64,000 nt of DNA from M3007 sp037445225 (GTDB lineage Bacteria; Bacteroidota; Bacteroidia; Chitinophagales; Saprospiraceae): contig JBBIKW010000001.1 in NCBI GenBank assembly GCA_037445225.1, positions 186,001-250,000 on the forward strand, written 5' to 3'. A program made the position numbers and the translations under genes. Shown here piece after piece: positions 16,843 to 25,276 of the stretch. Below the pieces are notes generated by a model. It worked only from the letters and a program-made list of their open reading frames with translations, had not been told where the DNA came from and ran no database searches. Numbering within the stretch: position 1 is the first letter of the stretch; the number at the start of each line of letters is the position of its first letter.

Positions 16843-17523
16843 CTACTGCTCGCTTTGTACGCTGGCGCGGCGCCGGATGCTCTCCTCTACATTTGCGCGC
16901 TGCCGCTCTATGTCGATCAGCGTCGCTTCTTGGTCTCTTTCGTTTTGCACCAAGTCCTCGCGCGCTTTCTTCAACCGAGCCTCGTAGTTAGCGATATCTT
17001 TATTTAGGTTTTCGTTGTCGCGGCGGAGTTTTTTCAATTTGTTTTCTAACTCCTTTAGCTTGTTTTCCTCTGCTTTCACCTCGAGGTCGGCCACAGCCTT
17101 TCGCACTTCCCAGTGAAAGCGCTTCAGTACCCGAATAGCCTCCTCTGTCCGCTGAGCGTCGTCGCGGCGATTGAGAAAGAAGGGCCCTACGTCGAACCAC
17201 ACGTTCAGTCTGACGCCCGTACCTACCGCCTCTATTTCTGAATACACCGTAAATGTGCCCGTACTGATGCCGGTGTGCCGACTTTGCGGAGCAGAAAACT
17301 CGTTGCGCTTCCCTTTCTTTAGCTTACTGCCAAAGTTGGTTTTGACAAAGTCGTTCCAAACGGTGTTTACCAGCTTAGCGTCAGCCTCCATGAAGGAGAC
17401 GGAAAATCCTGGGCGAGTGCCGAACGACATGGCGCGCTCTATCTCTTGCACAGCAGACGGTTGCCCATGAACTCCAACCGATAAGAGGCCAACCAACGAA
17501 AACAAAGTACCTAAAATGCGCAT
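16843..17523 (-). CDS. Secreted protein with C-terminal coiled coil, unknown function
   Basis: The 226-residue product has a signal peptide (MRILGTLFSLVGLLSVGVHG) and a globular region to about residue 140. It ends in a long charged coiled coil (LEVKAEENKLKELENKLKKL onward to RANVEESIRR). ATG 17523 is chosen because it gives a clean signal peptide; longer frames upstream lack one. Similar small periplasmic proteins with coiled-coil tails occur in Bacteroidota, but I do not know a function. It converges with rfbC, 7 bases apart, and a TATCTTTG element lies upstream. Confidence 0.75.
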   Translation of the reverse strand: MRILGTLFSLVGLLSVGVHGQPSAVQEIERAMSFGTRPGFSVSFMEADAKLVNTVWNDFVKTNFGSKLKKGKRNEFSAPQSRHTGISTGTFTVYSEIEAVGTGVRLNVWFDVGPFFLNRRDDAQRTEEAIRVLKRFHWEVRKAVADLEVKAEENKLKELENKLKKLRRDNENLNKDIANYEARLKKAREDLVQNERDQEATLIDIERQRANVEESIRRRASVQSEQ

Positions 17524-17902
17524 AGCGATAATGGATTTGCATTTTTTGTGGCGCCCTCGTCTGAGGGCAAAAAGTCTTCTGGAGTTAGTACGCCAATTCT
17601 CGCATACGTAACACAAAGATAGGGCGGCCGAGGTTTTGCGGCGGATGAGCGAGTAGAAAAAGATGCTCGCATCGCCTGCGTTTCTAAGAGCCGCTGTTGC
17701 GGCTGTTGAGTGCAGAGGAAATCGAGCGCCTCTTTTTACCAATGCCGTGGGTCATCGCAGGAGAAGCGACGAGCGCGGAGCAAACTGTCTTTGAGGATAC
17801 AAAAGCGCTTTTTTCCCGGTAAAATGCCGTGATGGAGACAGGAGCAGCCCAAGCGTTGTGCGAGGCTATTGGCTTATTTTTGGAGCAACCAAAACTGAGG
17901 TT
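17524..17902. other. Divergent spacer with possible gene remnant
   Basis: This 379-base region separates divergent genes. It carries TATCTTTG for the leftward gene and, at 17876-17883, TATTTTTG pointing right, 20 bases before the glycoside hydrolase start. Between about 17688 and the start of that gene one plus-strand frame reads like protein (SAEEIERLFLPMPWVIAGEA, then METGAAQALCEAIGLFLEQP) but is broken by a single TAA near 17820. It could be a decayed gene fragment or chance. Confidence 0.4.
17614..17621 (-). promoter_or_regulatory. TAnnTTTG promoter element (TATCTTTG, minus strand)
   Basis: An exact minus-strand match to the Bacteroidota -7 element lies 91 bases upstream of the coiled-coil protein start. 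No clear TTG partner was found at 17-23 bases. Confidence 0.45.
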
Positions 17903-20900
17903 ATGTGGAAAAGGCAAGCATTCGTTCTCTGGGGAGTTGTCTGCTCCGTAGTCCTGCCCTTGGTCGGCCAGTCGGGCAATAATCTGCTTCAGAACGGCAG
18001 CTTCGAGCAGGGCATTTCGCCGTGGTGGATAGAGGGCGCATCTTATGCTTTGGACCAGCAAGTGGCTCGCCACGGACAGCAGTCGCTGCGGCTGCAGAAT
18101 GCGCTGGCCCGCTACGATGAGGTAAGCGGTTTAGTGCCGGGAGCAAGTTATCGCATATCGGCGTGGTTTCGCATCAGCGCGAGCAGCAGTGGTTCGGACT
18201 GGGGCGGCATCTACCTGCGCGTGTTGGCGTACGACTGGCAAGTGGTGCGCGAGGTGGTATTTACTCCCAACAATCGCCCTACAGATGTATGGTTTAAAGA
18301 GGCTCTAACTTTTTCGGCTCCAGCCGACGGCAGGGTTCGGGTGCACTTGGGCTTTTTTGGCGGTTCGGCATGGCAGCTGCTGTTTTGGCTCGACGATGCG
18401 CGGCTACTGCCTTTGGGTGCCAACCAACCGCCGGAGATCAGCCAGGTAATGCTCGCGCCAGGGACCACTGGGCTGGCGCCTTGGTCGCTGACGGCAACCG
18501 TGTTGGCCGACGATCCCGACGGAGCTCTCCTTTCCAAAGAAGTGGACTTTGGAGACGGCGCCAGGGCGGTAGGACTCACCGACGTTTTTCAGCACACGTA
18601 CGGCATAGCCGGCACCTACCGCCTGACAGTGCGCGTTGTGGACGACGAGGGCGCTTCCGTTTCTTGGAGCCAATTGGTGCAGGTGACTTCGCCTGCCGGT
18701 GCACCGGAGATACGCATCACCTCGCCTACGTCTGCCGGCGTTTGGACGACTGCCGCTGACGCCGTGACGCTGAGCGGCACTCGAAGTGGGTGGAGCGGCG
18801 AGCTGTTTTGGATAAATGAGCGAACGCAGCAGAGCGGCTGGCACGCGGTCGATGCGGGTAGCAGCTGGTCCCTGCCGCCCATTCCGCTGGAACACGGAGA
18901 AAACGTGCTCGCCGTTCAAGGAGTTACTGCACAGGGGCAAGCCGTCATCGCTCGCTTGACCGTCTACCGCCTCGACCCCACCTACACGGGGCCACGCGTC
19001 GTTCAGCTCCACTGCGACGCTCCACAGGTAGCGGCGTGGGCATTGTGGGAATGCCGCTTCCAGTTAGAAACGCGCGGGACAGATCCTTTCCTGCCCTTTG
19101 GGCATTTGCCCGGCGACAGCAGCGGCATCACAGCAGAGGCTATATTTGTCGGCCCTCAGGGAACGCTCACTGTGCCCTGCTTTTATCACTTAGGCTACAC
19201 GCCAGCGGGAGACGATTTGCGCCCTTCCGGCGAATGGCATTGGGCTCTGCGCATGAGCTTTCCTCAGGAGGGCTTATGGTCGGGCAAGCTCCGCGTCGAA
19301 GACCGCAGCGGCCGCATAGAGGTGCCGCTTCCACTAGTCCTTGTTTCCGGCAGGGCAGGTAAGGGGTACGTCCGCCCTTCCTCTTCGGACAACCGCTACT
19401 TTGAGTACGCCGACGGCACACCATTTCTGCCCTTGGGTTACAACATCAGCGCCGACCGCTCGCTGCCTGAGCTGCAGGAGCATCTACAGGAGTGGAGTAG
19501 CCACGGCCTTTCCTACGGGCGCTTTTGGCTATCGCCTCTGTCGCCGTTTTCCGATGCTTGGTCGTCGTGGGCGACGCATCATGCCATGTCGCCTATTGGT
19601 TATTTGCCGCCCTCTCTGCTTTCCTACGAGCGCCGATATGGCCGAGGCGAAGTGAGCTGGAAGATCGCATGGCCTCCAATAGCCAATGTCCAGGTACCGT
19701 CCATCTTCAGAGGCTTCTGGTCATCGGTGCCCGTAGAGGCTGGCCGCACGTATCGGCTAACAGCGCGCGTGCGCTTAGAGGGCGTAACCGGGTCGGGCGG
19801 ACTGGTCATCAAGACGGGCGGATGGTTAGGTACAAATGATGTCAATGCCGGCGTGGGAGTGCGGCTGTCTCGGCACGTTTTGCGCGGATATGGCGACTGG
19901 GTGTACTTAGTGGGCGAGTGGGCTGCTGACAGCGACCAAATGCCCTTTTTGTACCTCACCTTGGAGAATGTCAGCGCAGGAGCCGTTTGGATCGACCAGT
20001 TCACCATGCAGCCGATTGAGCCCAACGGCCGGCTGGGTCCAAATATTTTGGACACGTGGAACGCCAACGCCCACCGCTATGCCGATCCTATCGAATGCCG
20101 AAAAGCCGACTTCCTCATTCGAGAAGCGGCGCAGCGCGGCATCTATTACCAGGTGGTTATTTTTGAAAAAAACGACCCTCTGCTCAACCTGTTCGATGCC
20201 CGCGGGAACGTCAACCCCAACAAAGGGAGCTTCGAGCCCATAGCCGGCTCCTATTTGGACCGACTGTATGAAGCGTATTGGCGTCAGCTAGTAGCGCGCT
20301 GGGGATGGGCACCCTCGGTGGCGGCATGGGAATTGGTCAACGAGGGTGCGCCGGGAAGCTATTTCGACCTTTTAGGGCGCATGGCGCAGTATTTCCGAAG
20401 CCATGGTCCATTCCCGCGCATGGTGAGTACGTCTTTTTGGAGCGAATGGGTGCCGGAATACTGGCAAGCCTCTTCAGCGGGCTACGCCGACGTGCATGCG
20501 TACGTGCAAACAACGGGCTTCTTGGACGGCTACTGGATAGACGGCCAGTGGTACGACCGACAAGCCCTCCAGCGCGACGCTGCAGCCCTCATCGAAGCAT
20601 ATGGCCATCGCCTGAGCACCGACCCAAAGCGAAACAAGCCCGTCATCATCGGCGAGACAGACTTAGACCGCCCGGGCGACCAGGCACCCGACCCCTTGCT
20701 GGCTTTAGACACTGCGGGCGTCTGGCTCCACAATTGGGTATGGGGACACCTATTTGCCGGAGGGGTAAGCGGGCTCATCTGGGACGGCACCAACCTCGAG
20801 ACCCATCGGCTCTATAAGCACTATCGGCCTTTCACAGCCTTTCTCAGCGGAGTGCCCTTAAACACGGCGCGTTACGCCCCGGCACAGACCCAGAGCGACC

Positions 20901-21475
20901 AGCCTGCCTTCCGGGTGCGGGCGCTGCTGAGCGCAGCCTATGACGACGCTATCCTCTGGGTGCGCCATCGAGAGCACGCTTGGTGGCGCGTCGTTCAACA
21001 AGGAACGCCCTCACCCGTCAGCGGTGCAGTATCGCTGACGGGCTTGCGCCCCGGAAAGTACCGTATTTCCGAGTGGGATCCTTGGACCTTTTCCACCGCT
21101 CCTAACGCCGTCTGGGAGGCAGAAGTAGGCTCCGACGGAGCCATAAGCATGGACATCGCTCCTCTGACGCGCGACCGAGCGTGGCGCATTCAACGCCTCT
21201 CCACCATCGGTACGACTGCTGCTGTAAAAAACGGCCGCAACACCTTGAAACTATGGCCCGTTCCCTCTAACGACCAGCTCTTCGTCGAAGCGCCCGACCT
21301 ATCGCCTTCGGAAACAGCCGAAGTGTGGCTGTTTGACGCCAGAGGAGTTCTCCAGCGCCGCACAGCTTGGAGCTCAAACCCGATTTACGTGGGCGACCTG
21401 CCGCCCGGCTACTATCACGTCCAAGTGCGTGTACCCAACCGCCTATATGGGGGTACCTGCGCCATCGCGCGCTAA
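17903..21475 (+). CDS. Large secreted glycoside hydrolase (clan GH-A-like) with T9SS sorting domain
   Basis: This 1190-residue multidomain exoprotein has a signal peptide (MWKRQAFVLWGVVCSVV). A CBM4/9-like carbohydrate-binding domain follows (NLLQNGSFEQGISPWW). Next come a PKD-type domain around 180-265 (EVDFGDGARAVGLTDVFQHT), a beta-sandwich linker resembling DUF5060 (SGKLRVEDRSGRIEVPLPL), a TIM-barrel-like catalytic region with a CBM inserted about 580-690, and a C-terminal type A sorting domain (TLKLWPVPSNDQLFVEAPDL). The likely acid/base is E814 in WELVNEG and a candidate nucleophile is E918 in VIIGETDLD, a spacing that fits clan GH-A. The substrate, probably a plant or algal polysaccharide, is unknown. 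It starts after TATTTTTG at 17876. Confidence 0.75.
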   Translation: MWKRQAFVLWGVVCSVVLPLVGQSGNNLLQNGSFEQGISPWWIEGASYALDQQVARHGQQSLRLQNALARYDEVSGLVPGASYRISAWFRISASSSGSDWGGIYLRVLAYDWQVVREVVFTPNNRPTDVWFKEALTFSAPADGRVRVHLGFFGGSAWQLLFWLDDARLLPLGANQPPEISQVMLAPGTTGLAPWSLTATVLADDPDGALLSKEVDFGDGARAVGLTDVFQHTYGIAGTYRLTVRVVDDEGASVSWSQLVQVTSPAGAPEIRITSPTSAGVWTTAADAVTLSGTRSGWSGELFWINERTQQSGWHAVDAGSSWSLPPIPLEHGENVLAVQGVTAQGQAVIARLTVYRLDPTYTGPRVVQLHCDAPQVAAWALWECRFQLETRGTDPFLPFGHLPGDSSGITAEAIFVGPQGTLTVPCFYHLGYTPAGDDLRPSGEWHWALRMSFPQEGLWSGKLRVEDRSGRIEVPLPLVLVSGRAGKGYVRPSSSDNRYFEYADGTPFLPLGYNISADRSLPELQEHLQEWSSHGLSYGRFWLSPLSPFSDAWSSWATHHAMSPIGYLPPSLLSYERRYGRGEVSWKIAWPPIANVQVPSIFRGFWSSVPVEAGRTYRLTARVRLEGVTGSGGLVIKTGGWLGTNDVNAGVGVRLSRHVLRGYGDWVYLVGEWAADSDQMPFLYLTLENVSAGAVWIDQFTMQPIEPNGRLGPNILDTWNANAHRYADPIECRKADFLIREAAQRGIYYQVVIFEKNDPLLNLFDARGNVNPNKGSFEPIAGSYLDRLYEAYWRQLVARWGWAPSVAAWELVNEGAPGSYFDLLGRMAQYFRSHGPFPRMVSTSFWSEWVPEYWQASSAGYADVHAYVQTTGFLDGYWIDGQWYDRQALQRDAAALIEAYGHRLSTDPKRNKPVIIGETDLDRPGDQAPDPLLALDTAGVWLHNWVWGHLFAGGVSGLIWDGTNLETHRLYKHYRPFTAFLSGVPLNTARYAPAQTQSDQPAFRVRALLSAAYDDAILWVRHREHAWWRVVQQGTPSPVSGAVSLTGLRPGKYRISEWDPWTFSTAPNAVWEAEVGSDGAISMDIAPLTRDRAWRIQRLSTIGTTAAVKNGRNTLKLWPVPSNDQLFVEAPDLSPSETAEVWLFDARGVLQRRTAWSSNPIYVGDLPPGYYHVQVRVPNRLYGGTCAIAR

Positions 21476-21487
21476 CCCATGCCCGTA

Positions 21488-22657
21488 CTACCGAAACGGA
21501 TTTTGAATATCGGGGTTGTTGACGAATGCCGTATCGGTGAGCGCGTGCAAGAACTTGATGATGGCTCTTTTGTGGTAGGGCGACAGACCAGTATACTGCA
21601 ACGGCTGAGTGCCGGGAATAGGGAAGCCTATTTGATCGATGAGCGGGTCTTTGTTGGGCGAACTTTTGCCGTGACTGCTGTAGTGGTCGAGCACTTCTTC
21701 AAGCGTCTGGAAGCGGCCATCGTGCATGTAGGGCGCGGTTAGGGCGATGTTGCGCAGCGTGGGTGTCCGAAATTTGCCGTTATCGCTTCGCCGGCCATTG
21801 ACAGCACCCCGGCCCTTATCGGCGAAGTCGTCGAGCGAGGCCGCTTTGTCGAGGCCGTTGTTGAAATACTGGTTGCCTGACAGGGTAAAGCCGCCATGGC
21901 AGTGAAAGCACTGAGCATCGGGTAAGCCCACGGCGGCACCTTCTTCAAAGTACATGAGCTTGCCGTCCAGCTCCTCGTCGTCTAAAGCGTCTAAATCGCC
22001 CTGTAAGAAGCGATCGAACTTAGACGTACCGCTACTGATGAGTATGCGTTCGAACTGAGCAATGGCCTTCGCCGCCAGCTCCTTGCTGATTTCTTTTCGG
22101 TCTCGGATGCCAAAAGCCTTGCGAAACAGCTCCGGATAGGTTGGATGCCGCCTCAGCCGACTGACCACTTCCGGCCAAGTGTTGTGCAATTCAATGGGGT
22201 CTTCTACCGGAAGTAGGGCTTGTTCTTCTAAGGTTCGAACGCGACCATCCCAAAAAAGGCCGTTGGTGGCGTAAGCGATGTTCAGTAAGCTCATCGAGCT
22301 GCGCCGCCCGGCAATGCCGTCTACCCCTACAGATACCGGAAGACCATCGGTAAAACTCAAGTGCGGCAGATGGCACGAGGCACAGGATTGGGTGCTGTCT
22401 ATCGACAAGATGGGGTCGTAAAAAAGCCTTCGCCCCAACTGCACGCCGTCTACTGTAAGCGGATTGTCGGGCGGTACCGGCACCTCTGGGAAATGCGCGG
22501 GTTTTATGACAGTGTACGGCTTAGGCGTATAAGGAATATGCACAAGGTCTCCAGCAGCAGCCGGCTCGGGAGGCTCCTTCTGGCACCCTTGCCACATCAG
22601 CACTCCCCAAAGGAGAGCGAGCCCTAAAAACACCCACTGGGCTAAGGAACGGTTCAT
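21488..22657 (-). CDS. Diheme MauG/MbnH-type peroxidase-like lipoprotein
   Basis: This 389-residue diheme cytochrome c peroxidase family protein has heme-attachment sites CASCH (92-96) and CFHCH (250-254), LFYDPILSIDSTQSCASC before the first and FRTPTLRNIALTAPYMHDG near 310. The N-terminus has a hydrophobic segment ending in Cys25, so lipidation is possible. It is the last gene of an operon whose upstream member is an MbnP-like protein. MauG/MbnH enzymes oxidise a partner protein; MbnH converts a Trp of MbnP to kynurenine in methanotrophs. The same job here is inference from gene pairing; a plain H2O2-reducing peroxidase is the alternative. Confidence 0.85.
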   Translation of the reverse strand: MNRSLAQWVFLGLALLWGVLMWQGCQKEPPEPAAAGDLVHIPYTPKPYTVIKPAHFPEVPVPPDNPLTVDGVQLGRRLFYDPILSIDSTQSCASCHLPHLSFTDGLPVSVGVDGIAGRRSSMSLLNIAYATNGLFWDGRVRTLEEQALLPVEDPIELHNTWPEVVSRLRRHPTYPELFRKAFGIRDRKEISKELAAKAIAQFERILISSGTSKFDRFLQGDLDALDDEELDGKLMYFEEGAAVGLPDAQCFHCHGGFTLSGNQYFNNGLDKAASLDDFADKGRGAVNGRRSDNGKFRTPTLRNIALTAPYMHDGRFQTLEEVLDHYSSHGKSSPNKDPLIDQIGFPIPGTQPLQYTGLSPYHKRAIIKFLHALTDTAFVNNPDIQNPFR

Positions 22658-22676
22658 GGCATCCGCTTTTTGAAAG

Positions 22677-23438
22677 TTACTGCATTACCGAAGTGGCTGG
22701 CTTGAAGTTATCCATGAGCTTTGAGGCAATGACGACGTCATTGAAGTCGTTCGAGGTGATGTGGTTGTACGGGTTTCTCAAGTCGAGCCATTCGCCGTTA
22801 CGGACAAAGAGCTTTTGCAGATCGAATGTCACCAAGATTTCCGGTGCTCCTGGCTCCACCCGAATAGGCAGATCAAAAGAGTACTCGCGGAATACGGCGT
22901 CGGAGCCGCAGTGGTAAATGAGGCCGCCATCGGGCATGCCGTCTTTGTTTAAATCGACGCGTCCTTCTATTTTATTGAAGATGTAGCCCTTCCACCCTAT
23001 CCAGTACTCGTTTTCCCGACTCAGCGGATGACCGGGAGCGAAGTCTTTGGGTTGCTTGGCGTTTAGGTCGGGGGGAACGCCATAGCCCAGCCGGATGCCC
23101 GTGTATTGCCCTTCCGGCGCTCGAAGTACCAAGGTCACGTCTACAGCGGTATCTGTGGGAGCATCGTCTGGAGTAAAGTCTACCCACTCGATGTCGCTGA
23201 TTTTTACCGGTACGCCATCCGTTAGCAGAGCAATGCGGCTCATGTAGGCGTTGAAACGAAAGAAATCCACCCAATAGTCCGCGTAGTTGTATTTCGCATA
23301 CCGAACTAAAGGCTTTCCATCGTATCGAGCGCGGAAAGTAATTCGGACATCTGTCTTCGGAATTACCCCATCCTGGGTGCCCTCGCAGCCTAAGAGGAAC
23401 CACACGCCCAGGGCCAAGAACCAATAGCTCTTTTTCAT
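22677..23438 (-). CDS. MbnP-like copper-protein family lipoprotein
   Basis: This 253-residue lipoprotein (LLGCEG, Cys18) has features I associate with the MbnP-like family: an N-terminal strand set ending DFFRFNAYMSRIALLTDG, the LRAPEGQYTGIRLGYGVPPD block, then HPLSRENEYWIGWKGYIFNK with the conserved Trp/Gly/Tyr core, and GGLIYHCGSDAVFREYSFDL with His and Cys. The MbnP founding member binds copper using a kynurenine made from Trp by its MbnH partner. The diheme gene lies 19 bases downstream, so the pair is in the same order and strand. Copper binding by this protein is inference. Confidence 0.75.
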   Translation of the reverse strand: MKKSYWFLALGVWFLLGCEGTQDGVIPKTDVRITFRARYDGKPLVRYAKYNYADYWVDFFRFNAYMSRIALLTDGVPVKISDIEWVDFTPDDAPTDTAVDVTLVLRAPEGQYTGIRLGYGVPPDLNAKQPKDFAPGHPLSRENEYWIGWKGYIFNKIEGRVDLNKDGMPDGGLIYHCGSDAVFREYSFDLPIRVEPGAPEILVTFDLQKLFVRNGEWLDLRNPYNHITSNDFNDVVIASKLMDNFKPATSVMQ

Positions 23439-23473
23439 ACAGTATCAGCTTTTAAGCAAAAGAGTCATCAAAT

Positions 23474-24340
23474 TTATTCAGGTAAAACGCGAATCGCTTC
23501 TTCCAGGTTGGCCCAAATTTTCGATTTCCACGCCGAAATGTCGTGGTTAAGCAAATCGACATCGCGGAAAAGCTGGTAAAAATCTACGCGGAGTTTCAAA
23601 CTCAACGAGCGCCCACGTTCGCGCGTGAAGGGGCCGGCGCTAACAAGTACCTTGCTCGAAAAGTCAGGAGGTGTAAACAGCAGCGTATCGGACGGCGCAG
23701 CTGGTAACGTATCGCGCGCGATAACGAGCTTCAGCGCGGCAAAACCAGTGTCCACCCCTTGCCATAGGCTCTCTGACTTAGGACCCAAAGGGTGAGCAGC
23801 GGAGACTGAGGGAGACAACACTCGTTGCACTTCATCGGGAAGCCCTACTCGGAAATGCACGTCTTGGAGCGTGCCTAAGAAGCGAAACTCTCCTATGTCG
23901 TAGTTCAGTATCGTTCGGCGGAGAAAGACGAAGTCGTCCCTAAAGACCCTATAGGCCGTGTCGGCGCTGGGTGTCAACACCGGCAATTGCGCCGTATCGG
24001 AGACGGCAAAGGCTTGCCCATTGTTGAAAAATTGAAAGTCAGACAGATAGAAGACGGCTTCTTTGATGCGGAACCACCGCCCTGGTGCGTATTCGTAGGC
24101 CGTGTTGGGCACCCACACTGCGCTGTCGAATCGGGGCTCATAGGTTAGTTGTAAGTGTGGATACGCGCAACAGCAACAGCATGCTCTATCTGCAGATATT
24201 TCCAAGTTGAGCGCATCGGGCTCTAAGCAGCCCTCTTTGGGTTCAAAGCAGCCCGACAGCACTCCATAGCTCCACAGCAGTGCGCTGCCCCCAAGACACA
24301 GCCTCTTTGCCCAACGCTTCTTCTTGAAAACCGCACTCAT
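23474..24340 (-). CDS. Second MbnP-like lipoprotein with five-cysteine run
   Basis: This 288-residue lipoprotein (LSGC, Cys31) resembles the protein downstream: FRIKEAVFYLSDFQFFNNGQ strand set, LGTLQDVHFRVGLPDEVQ, then a HPLGPKSESLWQGVDTGF block in place of the MbnP Trp/Gly/Tyr core, and a long C-terminal beta region. After a CLEPDALNLEISADRA stretch it has five consecutive cysteines at 54-58, which is unusual and suggests metal or disulfide chemistry. It starts inside the last bases of the exonuclease gene (4-base overlap) and is followed 35 bases later by the MbnP-like gene. I see no full match to the canonical core, so it is a divergent paralog. Confidence 0.65.
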   Translation of the reverse strand: MSAVFKKKRWAKRLCLGGSALLWSYGVLSGCFEPKEGCLEPDALNLEISADRACCCCCAYPHLQLTYEPRFDSAVWVPNTAYEYAPGRWFRIKEAVFYLSDFQFFNNGQAFAVSDTAQLPVLTPSADTAYRVFRDDFVFLRRTILNYDIGEFRFLGTLQDVHFRVGLPDEVQRVLSPSVSAAHPLGPKSESLWQGVDTGFAALKLVIARDTLPAAPSDTLLFTPPDFSSKVLVSAGPFTRERGRSLSLKLRVDFYQLFRDVDLLNHDISAWKSKIWANLEEAIRVLPE

Positions 24341-25155
24341 CGCTCCTCTTCCACCTGGCGCATAATCTGCCGCACCACCTGTTTCAGCTGCGCGGAGAAT
24401 TCGCCTTCCAGAATCCAGTAATAGTAATTTTTATCCTTTGCAAAAACCTCTTTGACGGGCATGCCGGCGTATTTGCCAAAGTTGAAGACAGGCGTTCCGT
24501 CGGGCAATAGGCGGATGCGCTGCGTGACGTCCAGAAAAGTCAGGTCGTTGGTGAAGTCGTGCAGCGCTTGCATATCGTTTTTCACCGGTGCTGCAACGCG
24601 GTTGCCGTTGTCGTCGATGAGGTCTACGCCTTCATAGCGAGCGATCTGGGCTTGCAACACTTCCAATGTAGCGCGCACATCGGCCAAGGCATCGTGGGCA
24701 TTAGCGAGCTCTTTGCCGCAGTAAAGCCGATAAGCAGCTCGGAGGGTGCGCGGTTCCATTTTGTAGAAGATTCGCTGGACATCTATCATCCGCCGCCGAC
24801 TGACGTCGAACTCCATGCCCACGCGGGCAAACTCCTCCATAAGCATGGGCACATCGAAGCGGTTGGAGTTGTATCCTGCAATGTCGGCATCGCCGATAAA
24901 ATCCCAGATTTGTTGGGCCACCTGCGCAAAAGTGGGTTTGTTCGCCAAATCTTTAGGCGTAATGCCGTGTACCGCCATCGACTCCGCCGATATGGGGATG
25001 CCAGGGTTGATGAGCGAGTAAAACTCTGCCGGGGCGCGGCCGTCACGAAACATCTTGAGCATGGCGATCTGCACGATGCGGTCGCGAATAACACTCAGCC
25101 CCGTAGTTTCTACGTCCAATACCACCAAGTCGCGCGTCAAGTGCAGTTTCACCAT
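24337..25155 (-). CDS. DnaQ-like 3'-5' exonuclease (DEDDh)
   Basis: This 272-residue exonuclease has all five catalytic residues of the DEDDh group: D14 and E16 in LDVETTG, D101 in GYNSNRFDVPML, and H154 and D159 in AHDALADVR. Residues 1-170 are the exonuclease domain; the C-terminal 100 residues hold a small domain with FNFGKYAGMPVKEVFAKD, resembling the C-terminal module of Bacteroidota epsilon-like exonucleases. It could proofread replication or act in repair; the polymerase subunit is not nearby. It is first in a leftward operon with the MbnP/MbnH genes, sharing a 4-base overlap, with TAGCTTTG at 25190-25197 upstream. Confidence 0.9.
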   Translation of the reverse strand: MVKLHLTRDLVVLDVETTGLSVIRDRIVQIAMLKMFRDGRAPAEFYSLINPGIPISAESMAVHGITPKDLANKPTFAQVAQQIWDFIGDADIAGYNSNRFDVPMLMEEFARVGMEFDVSRRRMIDVQRIFYKMEPRTLRAAYRLYCGKELANAHDALADVRATLEVLQAQIARYEGVDLIDDNGNRVAAPVKNDMQALHDFTNDLTFLDVTQRIRLLPDGTPVFNFGKYAGMPVKEVFAKDKNYYYWILEGEFSAQLKQVVRQIMRQVEEER

Positions 25156-25189
25156 GAAAAAAGGGTGGATTTGAATGTACTTTCGCCTA

Positions 25190-25197
25190 CAAAGCTA
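25190..25197 (-). promoter_or_regulatory. TAnnTTTG promoter element (TAGCTTTG, minus strand)
   Basis: An exact minus-strand -7 element lies 35 bases upstream of the exonuclease start and would drive the exonuclease-MbnP-MbnH operon. Confidence 0.5.
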
Positions 25198-25276
25198 ATG
25201 GGAAACGCTCAGAGATTTTTACTGTTGTGCAAGCATTATCGAGTACACCCTCCCGGCGAATATTTCCAACCTGCTC

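Noticed and set aside
21488..22657. Calling the diheme protein a plain cytochrome c peroxidase only
   Set aside because: Its operon partner is an MbnP-like protein, so the MauG/MbnH role must stay open; motifs alone cannot decide.
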